This document shows, in pieces, positions 44,364 through 54,851 of a stretch of DNA of 64,000 bases. The stretch comes from Thermoanaerobacter sp. (lineage in GTDB: Bacteria; Bacillota; Thermoanaerobacteria; Thermoanaerobacterales; Thermoanaerobacteraceae): contig JADBKJ010000021.1 of assembly GCA_014896455.1 (NCBI GenBank), positions 62,001-126,000 of the forward strand, given 5' to 3'. The position numbers and the translations under genes were made by a program. The notes under the pieces were generated by a model. The model ran no database searches. It worked only from the letters and a program-made list of their open reading frames with translations, and had not been told where the DNA came from. Numbering within the stretch: the first letter of the stretch is position 1; every line of letters begins with the position of its first letter.

Positions 44364-46743
44364 TTAATTTGGCTCCTAATTTTTTGTCAAGAGCCTCTAC
44401 AATGTTGTTGTGAATTACATTCACCTCTTCATCTGTCAAAGTCCTTTCATAAGACCTATACCAGATAGAGAAAGCAACGCTTTTTTTGCCTTCAGGGATG
44501 TTAGGACCTTTATAGACGTCAAACAATTCGACTTTATCTATAAGTTTTCCTCCTGTTTCAAGTATAACTTTTTCCACATCTTTTACAAAAATATCTCTAT
44601 CTACTAAAACTGCTATATCCCTTTCTACAGCTGGATACTTGGGAAGAGGCATGTACCTCTTTTCTACATTAGCATATTGTATCACTTTATTTAAGTTTAT
44701 TTCTCCACCGTAGACTCTAACAGGTATGTCGTAATTTTCCAAAACATCAGGGTGTATCTCTCCAAATATACCTAATGTTTCGTCGCCTAGGAAAATTTTT
44801 GCAGACCTTCCTGGGTGATAGGAAGAACCTTCTGCCCTTATATATTCTACTCCTTTTATACCTATTGCTTCAAAAAGTGCTTCTATTACTCCTTTTAATG
44901 AGTAAAAATCCACATCTTTCCCGTACATTCCTATTACAACAGTCTTTATTTCCTGTGGTAATTCTTTTAAGGGTAATTCTTTTGGCATAAAGACTTTAGA
45001 TATTTCAAAAACTTTAAAATTTTGTACTTTTCTACTATAGTTGGTATAAGCTACATTCAACATAAAAGGCAGTAGAGTAGTTCTCATAAGGCTTTGGTCT
45101 TCTCCCAAAGGATTTATAATTTTAACTGCTTTCCTCAATGGACTGTCTAAAGGCACATTGATTTTATCTAAGTCTTTGCTTCCCATAAAAGATATCGTAA
45201 CTATTTCATTCAATCCGCAAGCCAACAGCACTTCTTTTATTTTTTCCTCTAATTCCTGTTCTTTTGTCATTGCCCCCAATGTCGTCTGAGCGTTTTTCAT
45301 TAAGCTATCTTGTATGTTGTTGTATCCAAATAACCTCGCTATTTCTTCTGCAATGTCTGCCTCTATTGTCACATCTCTGCGAAAATGCGGAACTATTATC
45401 TCAAGGTCATCGCCTTTTTGCAGAACTTTAAACTCTAATGACTCCAATATTTCAATCATTTGAGATGTCGGAAGCTCTGTGCCTAAAAATCTATTAATCC
45501 TGTGAGGATTTACAGTTAAAACTGTTTTTTCAATTGGCTTTGGATACTCGTCCACAAGCCCTTTTAAAACTGTACCACCACAGTATTTTTCCATAAGCTG
45601 AGCTGCTCTTTCACAAGCTAAAACTGTAATCTCTGGGTCTAAACCTTTTTCAAATCTTGAAGAAGCTTCACTTCTTAACCCCAATATCTTAGAAGTATGC
45701 CTTATATTGCTTCCTTTAAAATTAGCACTTTCTATTAAAATATTTACAGTAGTGTCAGTTATCTCCGTATTTTCTCCTCCCATTACACCTGCCAAACCTA
45801 TAGCTTTCTTCTCATCAGCAATAACCAACATTGAACTGTCTAAAGTTCTTTCTTTTCCATCCAATGTAACTAATTTTTCTCCTTCTTTTGCCCTCCTCAC
45901 AATAATATGTTTGTTTTCAACTTTGTCCAAATCAAAAGCGTGTAAAGGCTGACCTAATTCTAACATCACATAGTTTGTAACATCCACCACGTTATTTATA
46001 GGTCTTATTCCAGCTTTTAAAAGACGCATCTGCAGCCACATAGGAGAAGGACCTATCTTCACATTCTTAACGACCCTTGCCACATATCTAAAGCATAAAT
46101 CCGTAGCCTCAATGGTCACTTTTGCAGGATTTTGTTCTTCGCTTTCATTAACTTCTACCACTGGCCTTTTAAATTTTTTCTTAAAAGTCGCAGCTACCTC
46201 TCTCGCTATTCCTACCATTGACAAACAATCAGGTCTGTTGGGCGTTATCTCAAATTCCAATACATCGTCTTTTAGCTGAAGAGCTTCATTTATATCCATT
46301 CCTAATGGAAAAGGTGGTAATATAAAAATTCCGTTTCTTTGATATTCTGGCAGCATACTTTCATCGAGTCCTAGCTCTTTGGCAGAACACATCATGCCAT
46401 TGGATTCTATTCCTCTTAATTTGCCTCTTTTTATCTCAACTCCTCCGGGAAGAGTCGCACCATGAAGTGCTACTGGTATGTAATCCCCCACTTTAATATT
46501 TTGTGCTCCGGTTACAATTTGTAGTTTTTCAGTGCCTACATCTACAATACCAACTAACAATTTATCAGCATTAGGGTGCTTTTCTAATGAAATAATTTTC
46601 CCTACCACCACATTTGAAATTTCTTTCCCATAACTTGTTATAGTCTCTACCTTTGACCCTGACATAGTAAGGCCTTCAGCAATAATTTTCGCATCTTCAT
46701 CTATGTCAACAAACTCTTTCAACCACGAAAGTGACACTAACAT
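44359..46743 (-). CDS. pheT: Phenylalanine--tRNA ligase beta subunit
   Basis: The 794-aa beta subunit has the N-terminal tRNA-binding (EMAP-like) domain (about 40-150), the B3/B4 editing domain with [21 protein letters not shown]5 with [14 protein letters not shown], the catalytic-like domain, and the C-terminal FDX-ACB domain ([29 protein letters not shown]). It forms the alpha2-beta2 enzyme with PheS, encoded 12 bases upstream. Expression is governed by the T-box at 47815-48053. Confidence 0.96.
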   Translation of the reverse strand: MLVSLSWLKEFVDIDEDAKIIAEGLTMSGSKVETITSYGKEISNVVVGKIISLEKHPNADKLLVGIVDVGTEKLQIVTGAQNIKVGDYIPVALHGATLPGGVEIKRGKLRGIESNGMMCSAKELGLDESMLPEYQRNGIFILPPFPLGMDINEALQLKDDVLEFEITPNRPDCLSMVGIAREVAATFKKKFKRPVVEVNESEEQNPAKVTIEATDLCFRYVARVVKNVKIGPSPMWLQMRLLKAGIRPINNVVDVTNYVMLELGQPLHAFDLDKVENKHIIVRRAKEGEKLVTLDGKERTLDSSMLVIADEKKAIGLAGVMGGENTEITDTTVNILIESANFKGSNIRHTSKILGLRSEASSRFEKGLDPEITVLACERAAQLMEKYCGGTVLKGLVDEYPKPIEKTVLTVNPHRINRFLGTELPTSQMIEILESLEFKVLQKGDDLEIIVPHFRRDVTIEADIAEEIARLFGYNNIQDSLMKNAQTTLGAMTKEQELEEKIKEVLLACGLNEIVTISFMGSKDLDKINVPLDSPLRKAVKIINPLGEDQSLMRTTLLPFMLNVAYTNYSRKVQNFKVFEISKVFMPKELPLKELPQEIKTVVIGMYGKDVDFYSLKGVIEALFEAIGIKGVEYIRAEGSSYHPGRSAKIFLGDETLGIFGEIHPDVLENYDIPVRVYGGEINLNKVIQYANVEKRYMPLPKYPAVERDIAVLVDRDIFVKDVEKVILETGGKLIDKVELFDVYKGPNIPEGKKSVAFSIWYRSYERTLTDEEVNVIHNNIVEALDKKLGAKLR

Positions 46744-46755
46744 ACGACCACCCCT

Positions 46756-47775
46756 TTAAAACTGTTGTATAAACCTTAAATCATTTTCAAAAAGAAGTCT
46801 CAAATCTTCTATTCCATATTTCAACATTGTAATCCTATCTATACCCAATCCAAAAGCAAATCCACTGTATTTTTCAGGATCAATACCAGACATTCTCAAA
46901 ACATTAGGATGTACCATACCTGCACCTAAAATTTCAATCCAACCAGTATAACCACAAACTCTACAGCCTTTTCCACCACAAGCAAAACAGCTCACGTCCA
47001 TTTCCGCACTGGGTTCTGTAAAGGGAAAATAATGAGGTCTAAATTTAGTTTGAGTGTCTTCCCCAAAAAATTTCTTCGCAAATATATTTAAAACTCCTTT
47101 TAAATCTCCCATAGTTATTCCTTCATCTACTACAAGCCCTTCCATCTGATGAAATACTGGAGAATGAGTTGCATCTATCTCATCAGACCTATAAACCCTT
47201 CCAGGAGATATAACCCTTATTGGAGGCTTATTTTTCTCCATAGTCCTTGCTTGTACCGGAGATGTTTGAGTCCTCAAAAGTATATCAGAAGTCACATAAA
47301 AGGTATCCTGTAAGTCTCTAGCTGGATGGTCCTCTGGAGTATTTAATGCCTCAAAGTTGTAATAAGTAAACTCTATTTCTGGCCCTTCTGCGATAGAAAA
47401 GCCTAATCCTAAAAATATCTTTTTAATTTCATCCAATACTTGTGTCATGGGATGTTTGTGACCGTACTCATAAGGTTTACCCGGCATAGTTATGTCTATG
47501 TACTCACTTTTTATCCTCTTTTCTTTTTCTAATTGGGCAATTTTATTTTTTGTTTCTGTAAGTAAACCCTCAATTTTTTCTCTAACTTCATTGGCAATTT
47601 GACCAATTACAGGTCTTTCTTCAGGCTTTAAACTTCCCATTCCCCTTAAAATTTGCGTCAATTCGCCTTTTTTACCTAAGTATTTAACTCTTAAGTTTTC
47701 AATTTGCTGTAAACTATCAGTTGACAAAATCTCTTTTTGTGCATCTTCATAAAGTTTGCGCAACAATTCTTCCAT
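46756..47775 (-). CDS. pheS: Phenylalanine--tRNA ligase alpha subunit
   Basis: The 339-aa catalytic subunit contains an N-terminal coiled coil (1-90) and the class II motifs: [19 protein letters not shown], motif 2 [30 protein letters not shown], and motif 3 [18 protein letters not shown]. It is preceded by a Phe-type T-box leader with its own consensus promoter. Confidence 0.97.
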   Translation of the reverse strand: MEELLRKLYEDAQKEILSTDSLQQIENLRVKYLGKKGELTQILRGMGSLKPEERPVIGQIANEVREKIEGLLTETKNKIAQLEKEKRIKSEYIDITMPGKPYEYGHKHPMTQVLDEIKKIFLGLGFSIAEGPEIEFTYYNFEALNTPEDHPARDLQDTFYVTSDILLRTQTSPVQARTMEKNKPPIRVISPGRVYRSDEIDATHSPVFHQMEGLVVDEGITMGDLKGVLNIFAKKFFGEDTQTKFRPHYFPFTEPSAEMDVSCFACGGKGCRVCGYTGWIEILGAGMVHPNVLRMSGIDPEKYSGFAFGLGIDRITMLKYGIEDLRLLFENDLRFIQQF

Positions 47776-47814
47776 CTTTAAACCAACCCCTCTTTTAGTG
47801 TATTAGTTAAAATA

Positions 47815-48053
47815 AAAAATCCTCCGTCAAATAGGACGAAGAATCCGCGGTACCACCTAAATTAGCATTTTATAAAAAATGCTCACTCATTTGGATAACG
47901 GTATGACCGGCAATGCCTACTATTAGTTCAGCACGCTGCTCCGGAGGGAACTTTCCATTATCTACCTAACGATAACACTCTCAGTCTACGGTGTTATCTC
48001 CCTGTGATTTTCGATAATGTACTTTACTCCTTCATAGCATTTTGAAATATTTT
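47815..48053 (-). ncRNA. T-box leader (tRNA-Phe responsive) of pheST
   Basis: The minus strand contains the T-box core TAGGTGGTACCGCGG (47845-47859), followed by an intrinsic terminator (47815-47843) that overlaps the antiterminator. The stem I 3' strand reads AAAG-TTC-CCTCCGGAGC. TTC at 47948-47950 stands where the specifier should be and is a Phe codon, matching the downstream genes. The thrS leader aligns at the same place with ACC. Uncharged tRNA-Phe should stabilise read-through. Confidence 0.93.
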
Positions 48054-48060
48054 TTTAAAG

Positions 48061-48089
48061 ATTATACCATCCTAATTATTTTTTATCAA
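48061..48089 (-). promoter_or_regulatory. Sigma-A promoter of pheST
   Basis: TTGATA (48084-48089) and TATAAT (48061-48066) are spaced by 17 bp on the minus strand. The promoter lies partly inside the 3' end of the TrmH-family gene, about 10 bp upstream of the T-box leader. Confidence 0.85.
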
Positions 48090-48836
48090 CCTCTGTCTTT
48101 GCGATTCGTATAAAAATATACTAGCAGCGATTGAAACATTTAAAGACTCTGCCTCCCCTGTCATAGGTATTTTCACAAAGTCATCAACCAGATCTACAAC
48201 ACTGACACCTTTTGCTTCATTTCCCAAAACAAAAGCTACTTTATCCGAAATATTGCATTCATGAACTAATTTTTGAGCTTTTAAGTGAGTTGCAAAAACT
48301 TTTATTCCTCTTCGCTTAAGTTTTAACAAAATTTGCGAAGTAGTAGCTATGACAGGAATGTGAAAAATAGAACCAATAGAGGCTCTTAAAACCTTTGGAT
48401 TAAAAATATCCACACAGTTGTTTATAGTAAAAATAGCACTAACCCCAAACGCATCAGCCGTACGTATTATAGTACCTAAATTTCCTGGGTCTTGAATATT
48501 GTCTGCTATAACATATACACCCTTTTCTTTTATATACGTATTTTCTTCATATTTTGGTATTTTTATAATCGCCATCACCATTTGTGGAGTTACAGTATCA
48601 CTTATTTTCTTAAAGATTCTTTCAGTAGTACGTGCAATTTCAAAACCACCTTTGGGAATATCTATTTTAACTCCTTCCCCCATAACTATGTACTCTATTT
48701 CAAAGTCACTTTTTAAAGCCTCCAATACACTTGTAGTACCCTCTACAAAAAACAGTCCTTCTTCGTATCGGCCCTTTTTATCTTTTAACTTTTTTATTTT
48801 TTTTATAAGGTCATTGTTTTCACTTGTAATTAACAT
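48072..48836 (-). CDS. TrmH/SpoU family RNA 2'-O-methyltransferase
   Basis: This 254-aa SPOUT methyltransferase has an N-terminal substrate-binding domain (NDLIKKIKKLKDKKGR, EGLFFVEG) and the knotted SAM domain with VIADNIQDPGNLGTIIRTAD, FVLGNEAKGVS and IPMTGEAESLNVSIAASIFL (motifs 1-3). It probably methylates ribose in 23S rRNA (RlmB/YsgA-like); the exact nucleotide cannot be told. I use the ATG at 48836. It precedes pheST, as ysgA does in Bacillus. Confidence 0.9.
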   Translation of the reverse strand: MLITSENNDLIKKIKKLKDKKGRYEEGLFFVEGTTSVLEALKSDFEIEYIVMGEGVKIDIPKGGFEIARTTERIFKKISDTVTPQMVMAIIKIPKYEENTYIKEKGVYVIADNIQDPGNLGTIIRTADAFGVSAIFTINNCVDIFNPKVLRASIGSIFHIPVIATTSQILLKLKRRGIKVFATHLKAQKLVHECNISDKVAFVLGNEAKGVSVVDLVDDFVKIPMTGEAESLNVSIAASIFLYESQRQRLIKNN

Positions 48837-48868
48837 TTCAACCACTCTTTTATAAAATTAGTTAAAGC

Positions 48869-48892
48869 AAAAGGCCATATAAACTGGCCTTA
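48869..48892 (-). terminator. Terminator of infC-rpmI-rplT
   Basis: AAGGCCAGTTTATATGGCCTT followed by TTGCTTT on the minus strand; the hairpin overlaps the rplT stop codon. Confidence 0.8.
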
Positions 48893-49249
48893 TGCGTTTA
48901 ACTGCTGCTTAGCTATATTTACTAATTCTGCAAAGGCTTTTTCGTCGTTTATCGCCATTTCTGAAAGCATCTTCCTGTTAATTTCTATTCCAGCCTTTTT
49001 AAGCCCATTTATAAACCTACTGTAGGAAATTCCGTGGGCTCTTGCAGCAGCATTTATTCTTGTTATCCAAAGCTTTCTAAAATCTCTCTTTCTTAACTTT
49101 CTGCCAATATAAGCATACATTAAAGATTTCATTACTGCTTGATTGGCAACTCTAAAAAGCTTGCTCTTAGCTCCAAAATAACCTTTTGCAAGCTTCAATA
49201 TTTTCTTGCGTCTTCTCCTCGTCACTTTCCCCAATTTTACTCTAGCCAT
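48890..49249 (-). CDS. rplT: Ribosomal protein bL20
   Basis: The 119-aa bL20 begins [20 protein letters not shown], has [20 protein letters not shown] and [20 protein letters not shown]. It binds 23S rRNA early in 50S assembly and is the autogenous repressor of the infC operon in Bacillus, through the leader upstream of infC. It is the last gene of infC-rpmI-rplT. Confidence 0.98.
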   Translation of the reverse strand: MARVKLGKVTRRRRKKILKLAKGYFGAKSKLFRVANQAVMKSLMYAYIGRKLRKRDFRKLWITRINAAARAHGISYSRFINGLKKAGIEINRKMLSEMAINDEKAFAELVNIAKQQLNA

Positions 49250-49270
49250 TTTAAAAACCTCCTAAATCTA

Positions 49271-49468
49271 TTATGAATAAGGTAATAAGCGTTTGATATT
49301 TTTAGCATCCGCATCTACCAAATAGGTAGCTTTTCTCAATCTTCTTTTTCTTTTTGCATTTTTATGTGTCAAAAGGTGACTTTTATAAGCTCTCGACCTT
49401 TTAACTTTTCCTGACTTTAACACTTTAAACCTTTTTGCTGCTCCTCTATGTGTTTTCATTTTAGGCAT
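49271..49468 (-). CDS. rpmI: Ribosomal protein bL35
   Basis: The 65-aa basic protein starts [20 protein letters not shown] and contains [20 protein letters not shown]; length and motifs are standard for bL35. It lies between infC and rplT, with a consensus ribosome site. Confidence 0.98.
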   Translation of the reverse strand: MPKMKTHRGAAKRFKVLKSGKVKRSRAYKSHLLTHKNAKRKRRLRKATYLVDADAKNIKRLLPYS

Positions 49469-49495
49469 AAATATATCCTCCTTCTGTAATTTTTG

Positions 49496-50005
49496 CTAAC
49501 TTTTTGGTGTTAATACCATCATTAAATTTCGCCCCTCAATATTAGGAGCTTTTTCTATAACGCCATACTCATTGAGCTCATTTGCAAACCTTTTTAAAAG
49601 GTCTTCTGCCAGCGAAGTGTGAGCTGCTTCCCTTCCTCTAAATCTTATAGTAACTTTTACTTTATTACCTTCTTTTAAAAACTTAATAGCACTTTTTAAC
49701 TTTACACCAAAGTCATGGTCTTCAATAGTCGGGGACATCCTTATTTCTTTTACATTTATAATCTTTTGCTTTTTCTTTGCCTCTTTTTCTCTTTTACTAA
49801 GTTCATACCTATACTTACCAAAATCCATCAATTTGCACACGGGCGGATTGGCTTGAGGGGCAATTTTAACCAAATCAAGATGTCGCTCTTGAGCAATTTT
49901 ATAAGCTTCCTTTGCCGACATTATACCTATTTGCTTACCGTCTTGGTCAATCAGCCTTACCTCTTTGTCCCTTATTTCCTCATTGACCTGCAGCTCTTTG
50001 TTAAT
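49496..50005 (-). CDS. infC: Translation initiation factor IF-3, AUU start
   Basis: The 169-aa IF-3 begins INKELQVNEEIRDKEVRLID, then IMSAKEAYKIAQERHLDLVK and the C-terminal domain with IRMSPTIEDHDFGVKLKSA and RFRGREAAHTSLAEDLL. The first ATG (49921) lies within the N-domain, so it cannot be the start. AGGAGG is followed after 9 bases by AUU at 50005, which gives the family's usual N-terminus. An AUU start is established for infC in E. coli and bacilli, where it lets IF-3 repress its own translation. The operon continues to rpmI and rplT. Confidence 0.96.
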   Translation of the reverse strand: MNKELQVNEEIRDKEVRLIDQDGKQIGIMSAKEAYKIAQERHLDLVKIAPQANPPVCKLMDFGKYRYELSKREKEAKKKQKIINVKEIRMSPTIEDHDFGVKLKSAIKFLKEGNKVKVTIRFRGREAAHTSLAEDLLKRFANELNEYGVIEKAPNIEGRNLMMVLTPKS

Positions 50006-50027
50006 AAATACGCACCTCCTAAAAAAT

Positions 50028-50150
50028 ATGAAAAAATAAAAGCGGATATAGAAATACCCGCTTCTTTACAATAAAACAAAGATAAATACTTTTGAAGAAA
50101 CCTTTGCACCTTCGGTGAAAGGTGAGAAGCGGGCGCTTCTACTTATTCGC
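50028..50150 (-). ncRNA. infC leader (ribosomal L20-type attenuator)
   Basis: Between the promoter and infC the minus strand carries a hairpin CCTTTCACCGAAGGTGCAAAGG and, further on, an intrinsic terminator AAGCGGG...TCCGCTT with T-run (about 50033-50066). An upstream CCCGCTTC can pair with GAAGCGGG of the terminator, giving a mutually exclusive antiterminator. This layout matches the L20 leader of Firmicutes, where L20 binding favours termination. Confidence 0.82.
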
Positions 50151-50156
50151 TTTTTT

Positions 50157-50185
50157 AGTTTATCATTATTTTATTTTTTTGTCAA
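50157..50185 (-). promoter_or_regulatory. Promoter of the infC operon
   Basis: TTGACA (50180-50185) and TAAAAC (50157-50162) are separated by 17 bp on the minus strand, just upstream of the leader. The -35 is perfect and the -10 weak. Confidence 0.65.
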
Positions 50186-50210
50186 TATTTATTTTTATGT
50201 TTGCTAAGCC

Positions 50211-51263
50211 TTAAAAATTTCTCACATACTCCAAGTAAGAAATATAATTTCTTTTTAGCTCATCAATTGAGTCCCCACCAAACTTTTTAAGGCTTTCATC
50301 AGCAATCACCCAAGCACAAACTGCTTCTAAAACACAAGCAGCAGCTTCAACAGCAGTGACATCTGAACGCTCATAAGCAGCTTTTACTTCCTCTTTAGTA
50401 TTTATGTCAATAGAAGTAAGGGGTTTTAAAAGAGTAGGAATTGGCTTCATGGCGGCTCTTATCACTATAGGGCTTCCGTTAGATATTCCCCCTTCAATTC
50501 CTCCTGCATTATTTGTCTTTCTGTAAAAACCTCTATCTCCCTCATAATAAATCTCATCATGGACTAAGGAACCGGGTCTTTTGGCTGCCTCAAAGCCTAA
50601 ACCAAATTCTACTCCTTTAATTGCTTGAACACTCATTATGTGATAAGAAAGCAGAGCATCTAATTTCCTGTCCCATTGACTATGGCTGCCTAATCCTATA
50701 GGCACCCCTTCAATTACTATTTCTATTATACCTCCTAAAGTATCGCCTTTAGCCTTTGCCTCTTTAATCACTTTAATCCACTCTTCCTCTGTTTTTGCAC
50801 CACCAATTTCTAATACTTTGCTTTTTACTGAAACATTTATTTCCTTTAAAAGCAATTTTGCCACACTTCCTATAGCCACTCTTGCTGCGGTCTCACGGGC
50901 ACTAGAGCGCTCCAAAATATTTCTAATATCTCTTTGATTGTATTTAATAGCACCAGCAAGGTCTGCATGACCAGGGCGTGGTCTTGTTATAGCCGGAATT
51001 TCTTTATCTTTCCAATTTGTATAATCTCTATTTTTAATCTCCAATGTAAGAGGTGCTCCGATAGTCTTGCCATGTCTTACTCCACTCAAGATGTGTACTT
51101 CATCTTTTTCAATAGCCATTCTTCCCCCTCTTCCATAACCCCCTTGCCTTCTTTTAAGCTCATTATTTATAAATTCTACGTCAATAAAGAGATTTGATGG
51201 AAGGCCTTCAATAATAGCAATTAAAGCTTCTCCATGGGATTCTCCTGCAGTAATATATCTCAT
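50211..51263 (-). CDS. aroC: Chorismate synthase
   Basis: This FMN-dependent enzyme makes chorismate from EPSP. The 350-aa product has the start [57 protein letters not shown] and [15 protein letters not shown], all family signatures. It overlaps the MFS gene by 4 bases, although no functional link between them is obvious. No other shikimate genes are in the window. Confidence 0.96.
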   Translation of the reverse strand: MRYITAGESHGEALIAIIEGLPSNLFIDVEFINNELKRRQGGYGRGGRMAIEKDEVHILSGVRHGKTIGAPLTLEIKNRDYTNWKDKEIPAITRPRPGHADLAGAIKYNQRDIRNILERSSARETAARVAIGSVAKLLLKEINVSVKSKVLEIGGAKTEEEWIKVIKEAKAKGDTLGGIIEIVIEGVPIGLGSHSQWDRKLDALLSYHIMSVQAIKGVEFGLGFEAAKRPGSLVHDEIYYEGDRGFYRKTNNAGGIEGGISNGSPIVIRAAMKPIPTLLKPLTSIDINTKEEVKAAYERSDVTAVEAAACVLEAVCAWVIADESLKKFGGDSIDELKRNYISYLEYVRNF

Positions 51264-52516
51264 ACTTTCCCTCCTTGTTTTGCCTCAATTTCTTTAATCT
51301 CATCTTCATAATTAGCTACTAAAAAATACAAAATACTCACTACTATTCTTGCAATACCTGTTAAAATCATAAAATCTACATAACCCATTTGTGTATAAAG
51401 CCACATTCCAAACATAGGAGCAATAAAAGCGGAAATTTGAGTAATTAGTGTAAACACGGCAATGTAACTCATTTTTTCTGAAGTAGGAGGTAAAAACTCT
51501 AACAGCCAATTTAAGAGCAACATGTTATAACCTCCTACAGCTATACCCCCTAAAAAATCAAAAATAGCGCCAACATAAAGGTTTTTAGCTGTAGCCCACA
51601 TAAGGGGAATAAATCCTAGAAGCAATGCACTTACTGCAACAGCAAATCCATTTCCCCTTTTGTTGGACAGGTCAGCCCATTTATAAAAAGCCAAAATAGC
51701 CCCAATAGAGGAAACAATAGTAAATATACTCATCCATGCATTGTTAGCATGCAAAAAATTTACCTTATATATGGTAAAAATGGGCCAAGCCATCATCCAT
51801 GCAAAATAATATATAAAAGAAGTTACATTAAAATATATAAATTTCTTAGACTCAAACATGTTTCTAAAAGCATCATAAAAACTTCCGGACTTTGCTTCAT
51901 CTAAATCCCTTTTTACCACATGAAACCTTGAAAAATAATAAGATTCTATTAATCCGAAAATAAATGCAACAGTAAATACTACTTGATAATTAATAGGGAA
52001 AACTATTTTATCAAGCAACCATCCTGTTACCAAAACTGTAATTGTTGCCACAATTGTCGTCCAAAAATTCCTGTCAGCGAAAACTTTACTTCTATATTCT
52101 GGAGGAATTAATTCACTCATAAAAGACTGCCAACACATACCAACTGCCATAGAAGGTAAATTCATTACTCCCACCAACACGACTACCACCCACGGTTGGA
52201 GATCTTTATTAAAAAATGGAGCAAGTGCAAGTAAAAAATAAAAAGTTCTTGCGATATACAGTACTGTATAAGCAAATTTATGAACATCCTTTAAGCTGTT
52301 AATCAAATAAGTTACAGGAATTACTCCAATTACCACCATAAGCGCAGGAAGAGAGTTTAAAAGAGACACCTGAAAGTCATTTGCCCCCAATTTTATGGCA
52401 TATATTCCAATAAAAGGGTTTACCATATTAAAACCTATAGCCCATGCAAGGCCATTTATCATATTCATTTTTATGTTATGTCTTAAATATTTGTAAACTT
52501 CTGCGTTCTTTTTCAT
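51260..52516 (-). CDS. MFS transporter, substrate unknown
   Basis: The 418-aa protein has about 12 hydrophobic helices arranged as in the major facilitator superfamily, with [20 protein letters not shown] in helix 1, [19 protein letters not shown] in the loop after helix 4, and [19 protein letters not shown] in the second half. I cannot assign a substrate. It overlaps aroC by 4 bases, so the two are co-transcribed. It is set apart from thrS by the thrS terminator region. Confidence 0.85.
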   Translation of the reverse strand: MKKNAEVYKYLRHNIKMNMINGLAWAIGFNMVNPFIGIYAIKLGANDFQVSLLNSLPALMVVIGVIPVTYLINSLKDVHKFAYTVLYIARTFYFLLALAPFFNKDLQPWVVVVLVGVMNLPSMAVGMCWQSFMSELIPPEYRSKVFADRNFWTTIVATITVLVTGWLLDKIVFPINYQVVFTVAFIFGLIESYYFSRFHVVKRDLDEAKSGSFYDAFRNMFESKKFIYFNVTSFIYYFAWMMAWPIFTIYKVNFLHANNAWMSIFTIVSSIGAILAFYKWADLSNKRGNGFAVAVSALLLGFIPLMWATAKNLYVGAIFDFLGGIAVGGYNMLLLNWLLEFLPPTSEKMSYIAVFTLITQISAFIAPMFGMWLYTQMGYVDFMILTGIARIVVSILYFLVANYEDEIKEIEAKQGGKV

Positions 52517-52582
52517 ACCTCTTCCCTCAAAATTAATATTTTAATTTTAGATTACCATGTTTTTTAAATTCTTTCAATAAAT

Positions 52583-52613
52583 CAAAATGCCCCTTTAAAG
52601 GAGCATTTGATTT
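52583..52613 (-). terminator. Terminator of thrS
   Basis: AAATGCTCCTTTAAAGGGGCATTT followed by TGATTTATT on the minus strand; the hairpin begins at the thrS stop codon. Confidence 0.8.
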
Positions 52614-54517
52614 TATAAAGCTTTTGTGGCGATTTCTTTAAGAATCTTTTCTATAAACTCATTTAAAGAAATAGTGCCTAAGTCCCCTTCTTTTCTTGAC
52701 CTTAAAGATACTGTTCCTTGTTCTACTTCTTTATCCCCTACAATAAGCATGTAAGGAATCTTTTGAAGTTGTGCCTCTCGTATTTTGTATCCTATTTTTT
52801 CATTCCTGTCGTCTAATTCAGCTCTTATGTCATTTTCCAACAGACGTCCGTATACATTTTGGGCATAAGCATAGTGTTTATCAGATATAGGCAAAACTCT
52901 AACTTGTACTGGCGCCAGCCAAGTTGGGAAAGCCCCTGCAAAATGTTCAGTAAGAATTCCAATAAATCTTTCTATACTTCCGTAAATTACCCTGTGCAAC
53001 ATTATAGGTCTATGTTTTTCTCCATCTGGGCCTATATACTCCAGTTCAAACCTTTCAGGCATCTGGAAATCCAATTGGATAGTTCCACATTGCCATGTAC
53101 GTCCTATGCTGTCTTTTAAATGAAAATCTATTTTGGGTCCGTAAAATGCACCATCCCCCTCATTAACTTTATATGGTAAATTCACGCGATTTAAAGCAGA
53201 AATCAAAGCATTTGTAGCCAATTCCCAGTCTTCATCAGACCCCATAGAATTTTCAGGACGTGTAGACAATTCAACAAAATACTCAAAGCCAAAAATTTTA
53301 TAAAAATAATCCACTAAATTTATAACCCCTAAAATTTCATCTTCAACCTGCTCAGGAGTCATAAACAAGTGAGCATCATCCTGAGTAAAACTTCTTACTC
53401 TCATAAGCCCATGCAAAACTCCTGAGAGTTCATGTCTATGCACTAAACCCAATTCACAAAGTCTCAAAGGCAAATCCCTGTAACTGTGCATTGTAGACTT
53501 GTAAACAAGCATTGCTCCAGGACAATTCATAGGTTTTATTGCATAAGTCTCTCCGTCTATTTCAGTGAAATACATATTCTCTTTATAGTGGTCCCAATGT
53601 CCTGACCTACGCCATAATTCTTCATTCAAAATTATAGGAGTTTTTATTTCCTGATAACCATGCTTTATATGTTCTTTTCGCCAAAAATCTTCCAAAATGT
53701 TTCTTATAATCATTCCCTTAGGATGGAAAAAAGGAAAACCTGGTCCTTCAGGGTGAATACTAAACAAATCTAACTCTTTCCCTAATTTCCTATGGTCTCT
53801 CTTTTTGGCTTCCTCTAACATATGTAAATATTGCTCTAACATGCTTTTTTGTGGGAAGCTTATTCCATATATTCTTTGAAGCATTTTATTTTTTTCGTTG
53901 CCTTTCCAGTAGGCTCCAGCAACTGACAACAATTTAATAGTTTTTACCATGCCTGTTGACATAAGATGGGGCCCAGCACAAAGGTCAGTAAATTCTCCTT
54001 GTTTGTAAAAAGAAATTTCCTCTCTTTCTGGTATTTCTTCAATTAGCTCCATTTTATAAGGTTCATCTTTTTCTTTCATCAATTTTATCGCTTCATCTTT
54101 TGGAAGGACAAACCTTTCCAACTTATAATCTTCTTTTATAATTTTATTCATTTCCTGCTCTATAGCTTCAAAGTCATCTGTTGTAAAAGGCCTTTCTGTA
54201 TCAAAGTCATAATAAAAACCATCGTCTATAGCCGGACCAATTGCCAATTTCACATCTTTAAAAAGCCTTTTTACAGCCTGTGCTAAAATATGGGAAGAAG
54301 TGTGCCAATAAATCCTTTTCCCTTCTTCATCATCAAAAGTCAAAATTTCTAATTTCCCGTCCTCCTCAATTTTTGTATTAAGTTCCACTACTTTGCCATT
54401 AAATTTTCCACCGACGGCTTCTTTTGCTAACCTTTCACTTATACTTTTAGCTATTTCATAAACTGTCATACCCTTTTCAAATTCTCTTTGTGTGCCATCC
54501 TTTAATGTTATAATCAT
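52613..54517 (-). CDS. thrS: Threonine--tRNA ligase
   Basis: The 634-aa enzyme has the TGS domain (1-60), the editing domain with HTSSHILAQAVKRLF and the C/H motif TDLCAGPHLMSTG, the class II core with MNCPGAMLVYKSTMHSYRDL and RSFTQDDAHLFMT, motif 3 HRVIYGSIERFIGILTEHF, and the anticodon-binding domain from VQVRVLPISDKH. A Thr-specific T-box and a perfect consensus promoter lie upstream. Confidence 0.97.
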   Translation of the reverse strand: MIITLKDGTQREFEKGMTVYEIAKSISERLAKEAVGGKFNGKVVELNTKIEEDGKLEILTFDDEEGKRIYWHTSSHILAQAVKRLFKDVKLAIGPAIDDGFYYDFDTERPFTTDDFEAIEQEMNKIIKEDYKLERFVLPKDEAIKLMKEKDEPYKMELIEEIPEREEISFYKQGEFTDLCAGPHLMSTGMVKTIKLLSVAGAYWKGNEKNKMLQRIYGISFPQKSMLEQYLHMLEEAKKRDHRKLGKELDLFSIHPEGPGFPFFHPKGMIIRNILEDFWRKEHIKHGYQEIKTPIILNEELWRRSGHWDHYKENMYFTEIDGETYAIKPMNCPGAMLVYKSTMHSYRDLPLRLCELGLVHRHELSGVLHGLMRVRSFTQDDAHLFMTPEQVEDEILGVINLVDYFYKIFGFEYFVELSTRPENSMGSDEDWELATNALISALNRVNLPYKVNEGDGAFYGPKIDFHLKDSIGRTWQCGTIQLDFQMPERFELEYIGPDGEKHRPIMLHRVIYGSIERFIGILTEHFAGAFPTWLAPVQVRVLPISDKHYAYAQNVYGRLLENDIRAELDDRNEKIGYKIREAQLQKIPYMLIVGDKEVEQGTVSLRSRKEGDLGTISLNEFIEKILKEIATKAL

Positions 54518-54552
54518 TCAATTACCTCCTTTGTAAAATTTTTCTCCTAAAT

Positions 54553-54772
54553 AAAAAACCTCTTACCCCGTAAAGAGGCAGAGGTTATCTGCGGTTCCAC
54601 TCTTTTTTATACTCTGGTATTATATCGGAATAACCGTTCGGATTCATCATCCGCAGCTCCGGGGTGGTCTTCGATATTTAGAACATTTGAATGATCTCAG
54701 CCTATGTCATTCAATCTCTGTGATGTTCTTTAAATATCTACTTTCCCCCTCATTGCTTTAATATTTAATTTT
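54553..54772 (-). ncRNA. T-box leader (tRNA-Thr responsive) of thrS
   Basis: The minus strand carries the T-box core AGAGTGGAACCGCAG (54590-54604) and a terminator (54553-54586, CCTCT...AGAGG with TTTTTT). The stem I 3' strand reads GAAG-ACC-ACCCCGGAGC. ACC (54666-54668) is a Thr codon in the specifier position, aligned with TTC of the pheS leader. Confidence 0.93.
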
Positions 54773-54778
54773 TTAATC

Positions 54779-54807
54779 ATTATATCCTCCTCTTGTACAT
54801 TTGTCAA
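54779..54807 (-). promoter_or_regulatory. Sigma-A promoter of thrS
   Basis: TTGACA (54802-54807) and TATAAT (54779-54784) are spaced by 17 bp on the minus strand: a perfect consensus directly upstream of the T-box. Confidence 0.9.
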
Positions 54808-54851
54808 TAATAATTTAAAAATTGTATCAAAATAAACTTTAAAAAGCTTGG

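Noticed and set aside
47815-54772. Similarity between the pheS and thrS upstream regions as a repeat element
   Set aside because: Both are T-box leaders with matching specifiers; the shared words are the T-box core and stem I, not a mobile repeat.
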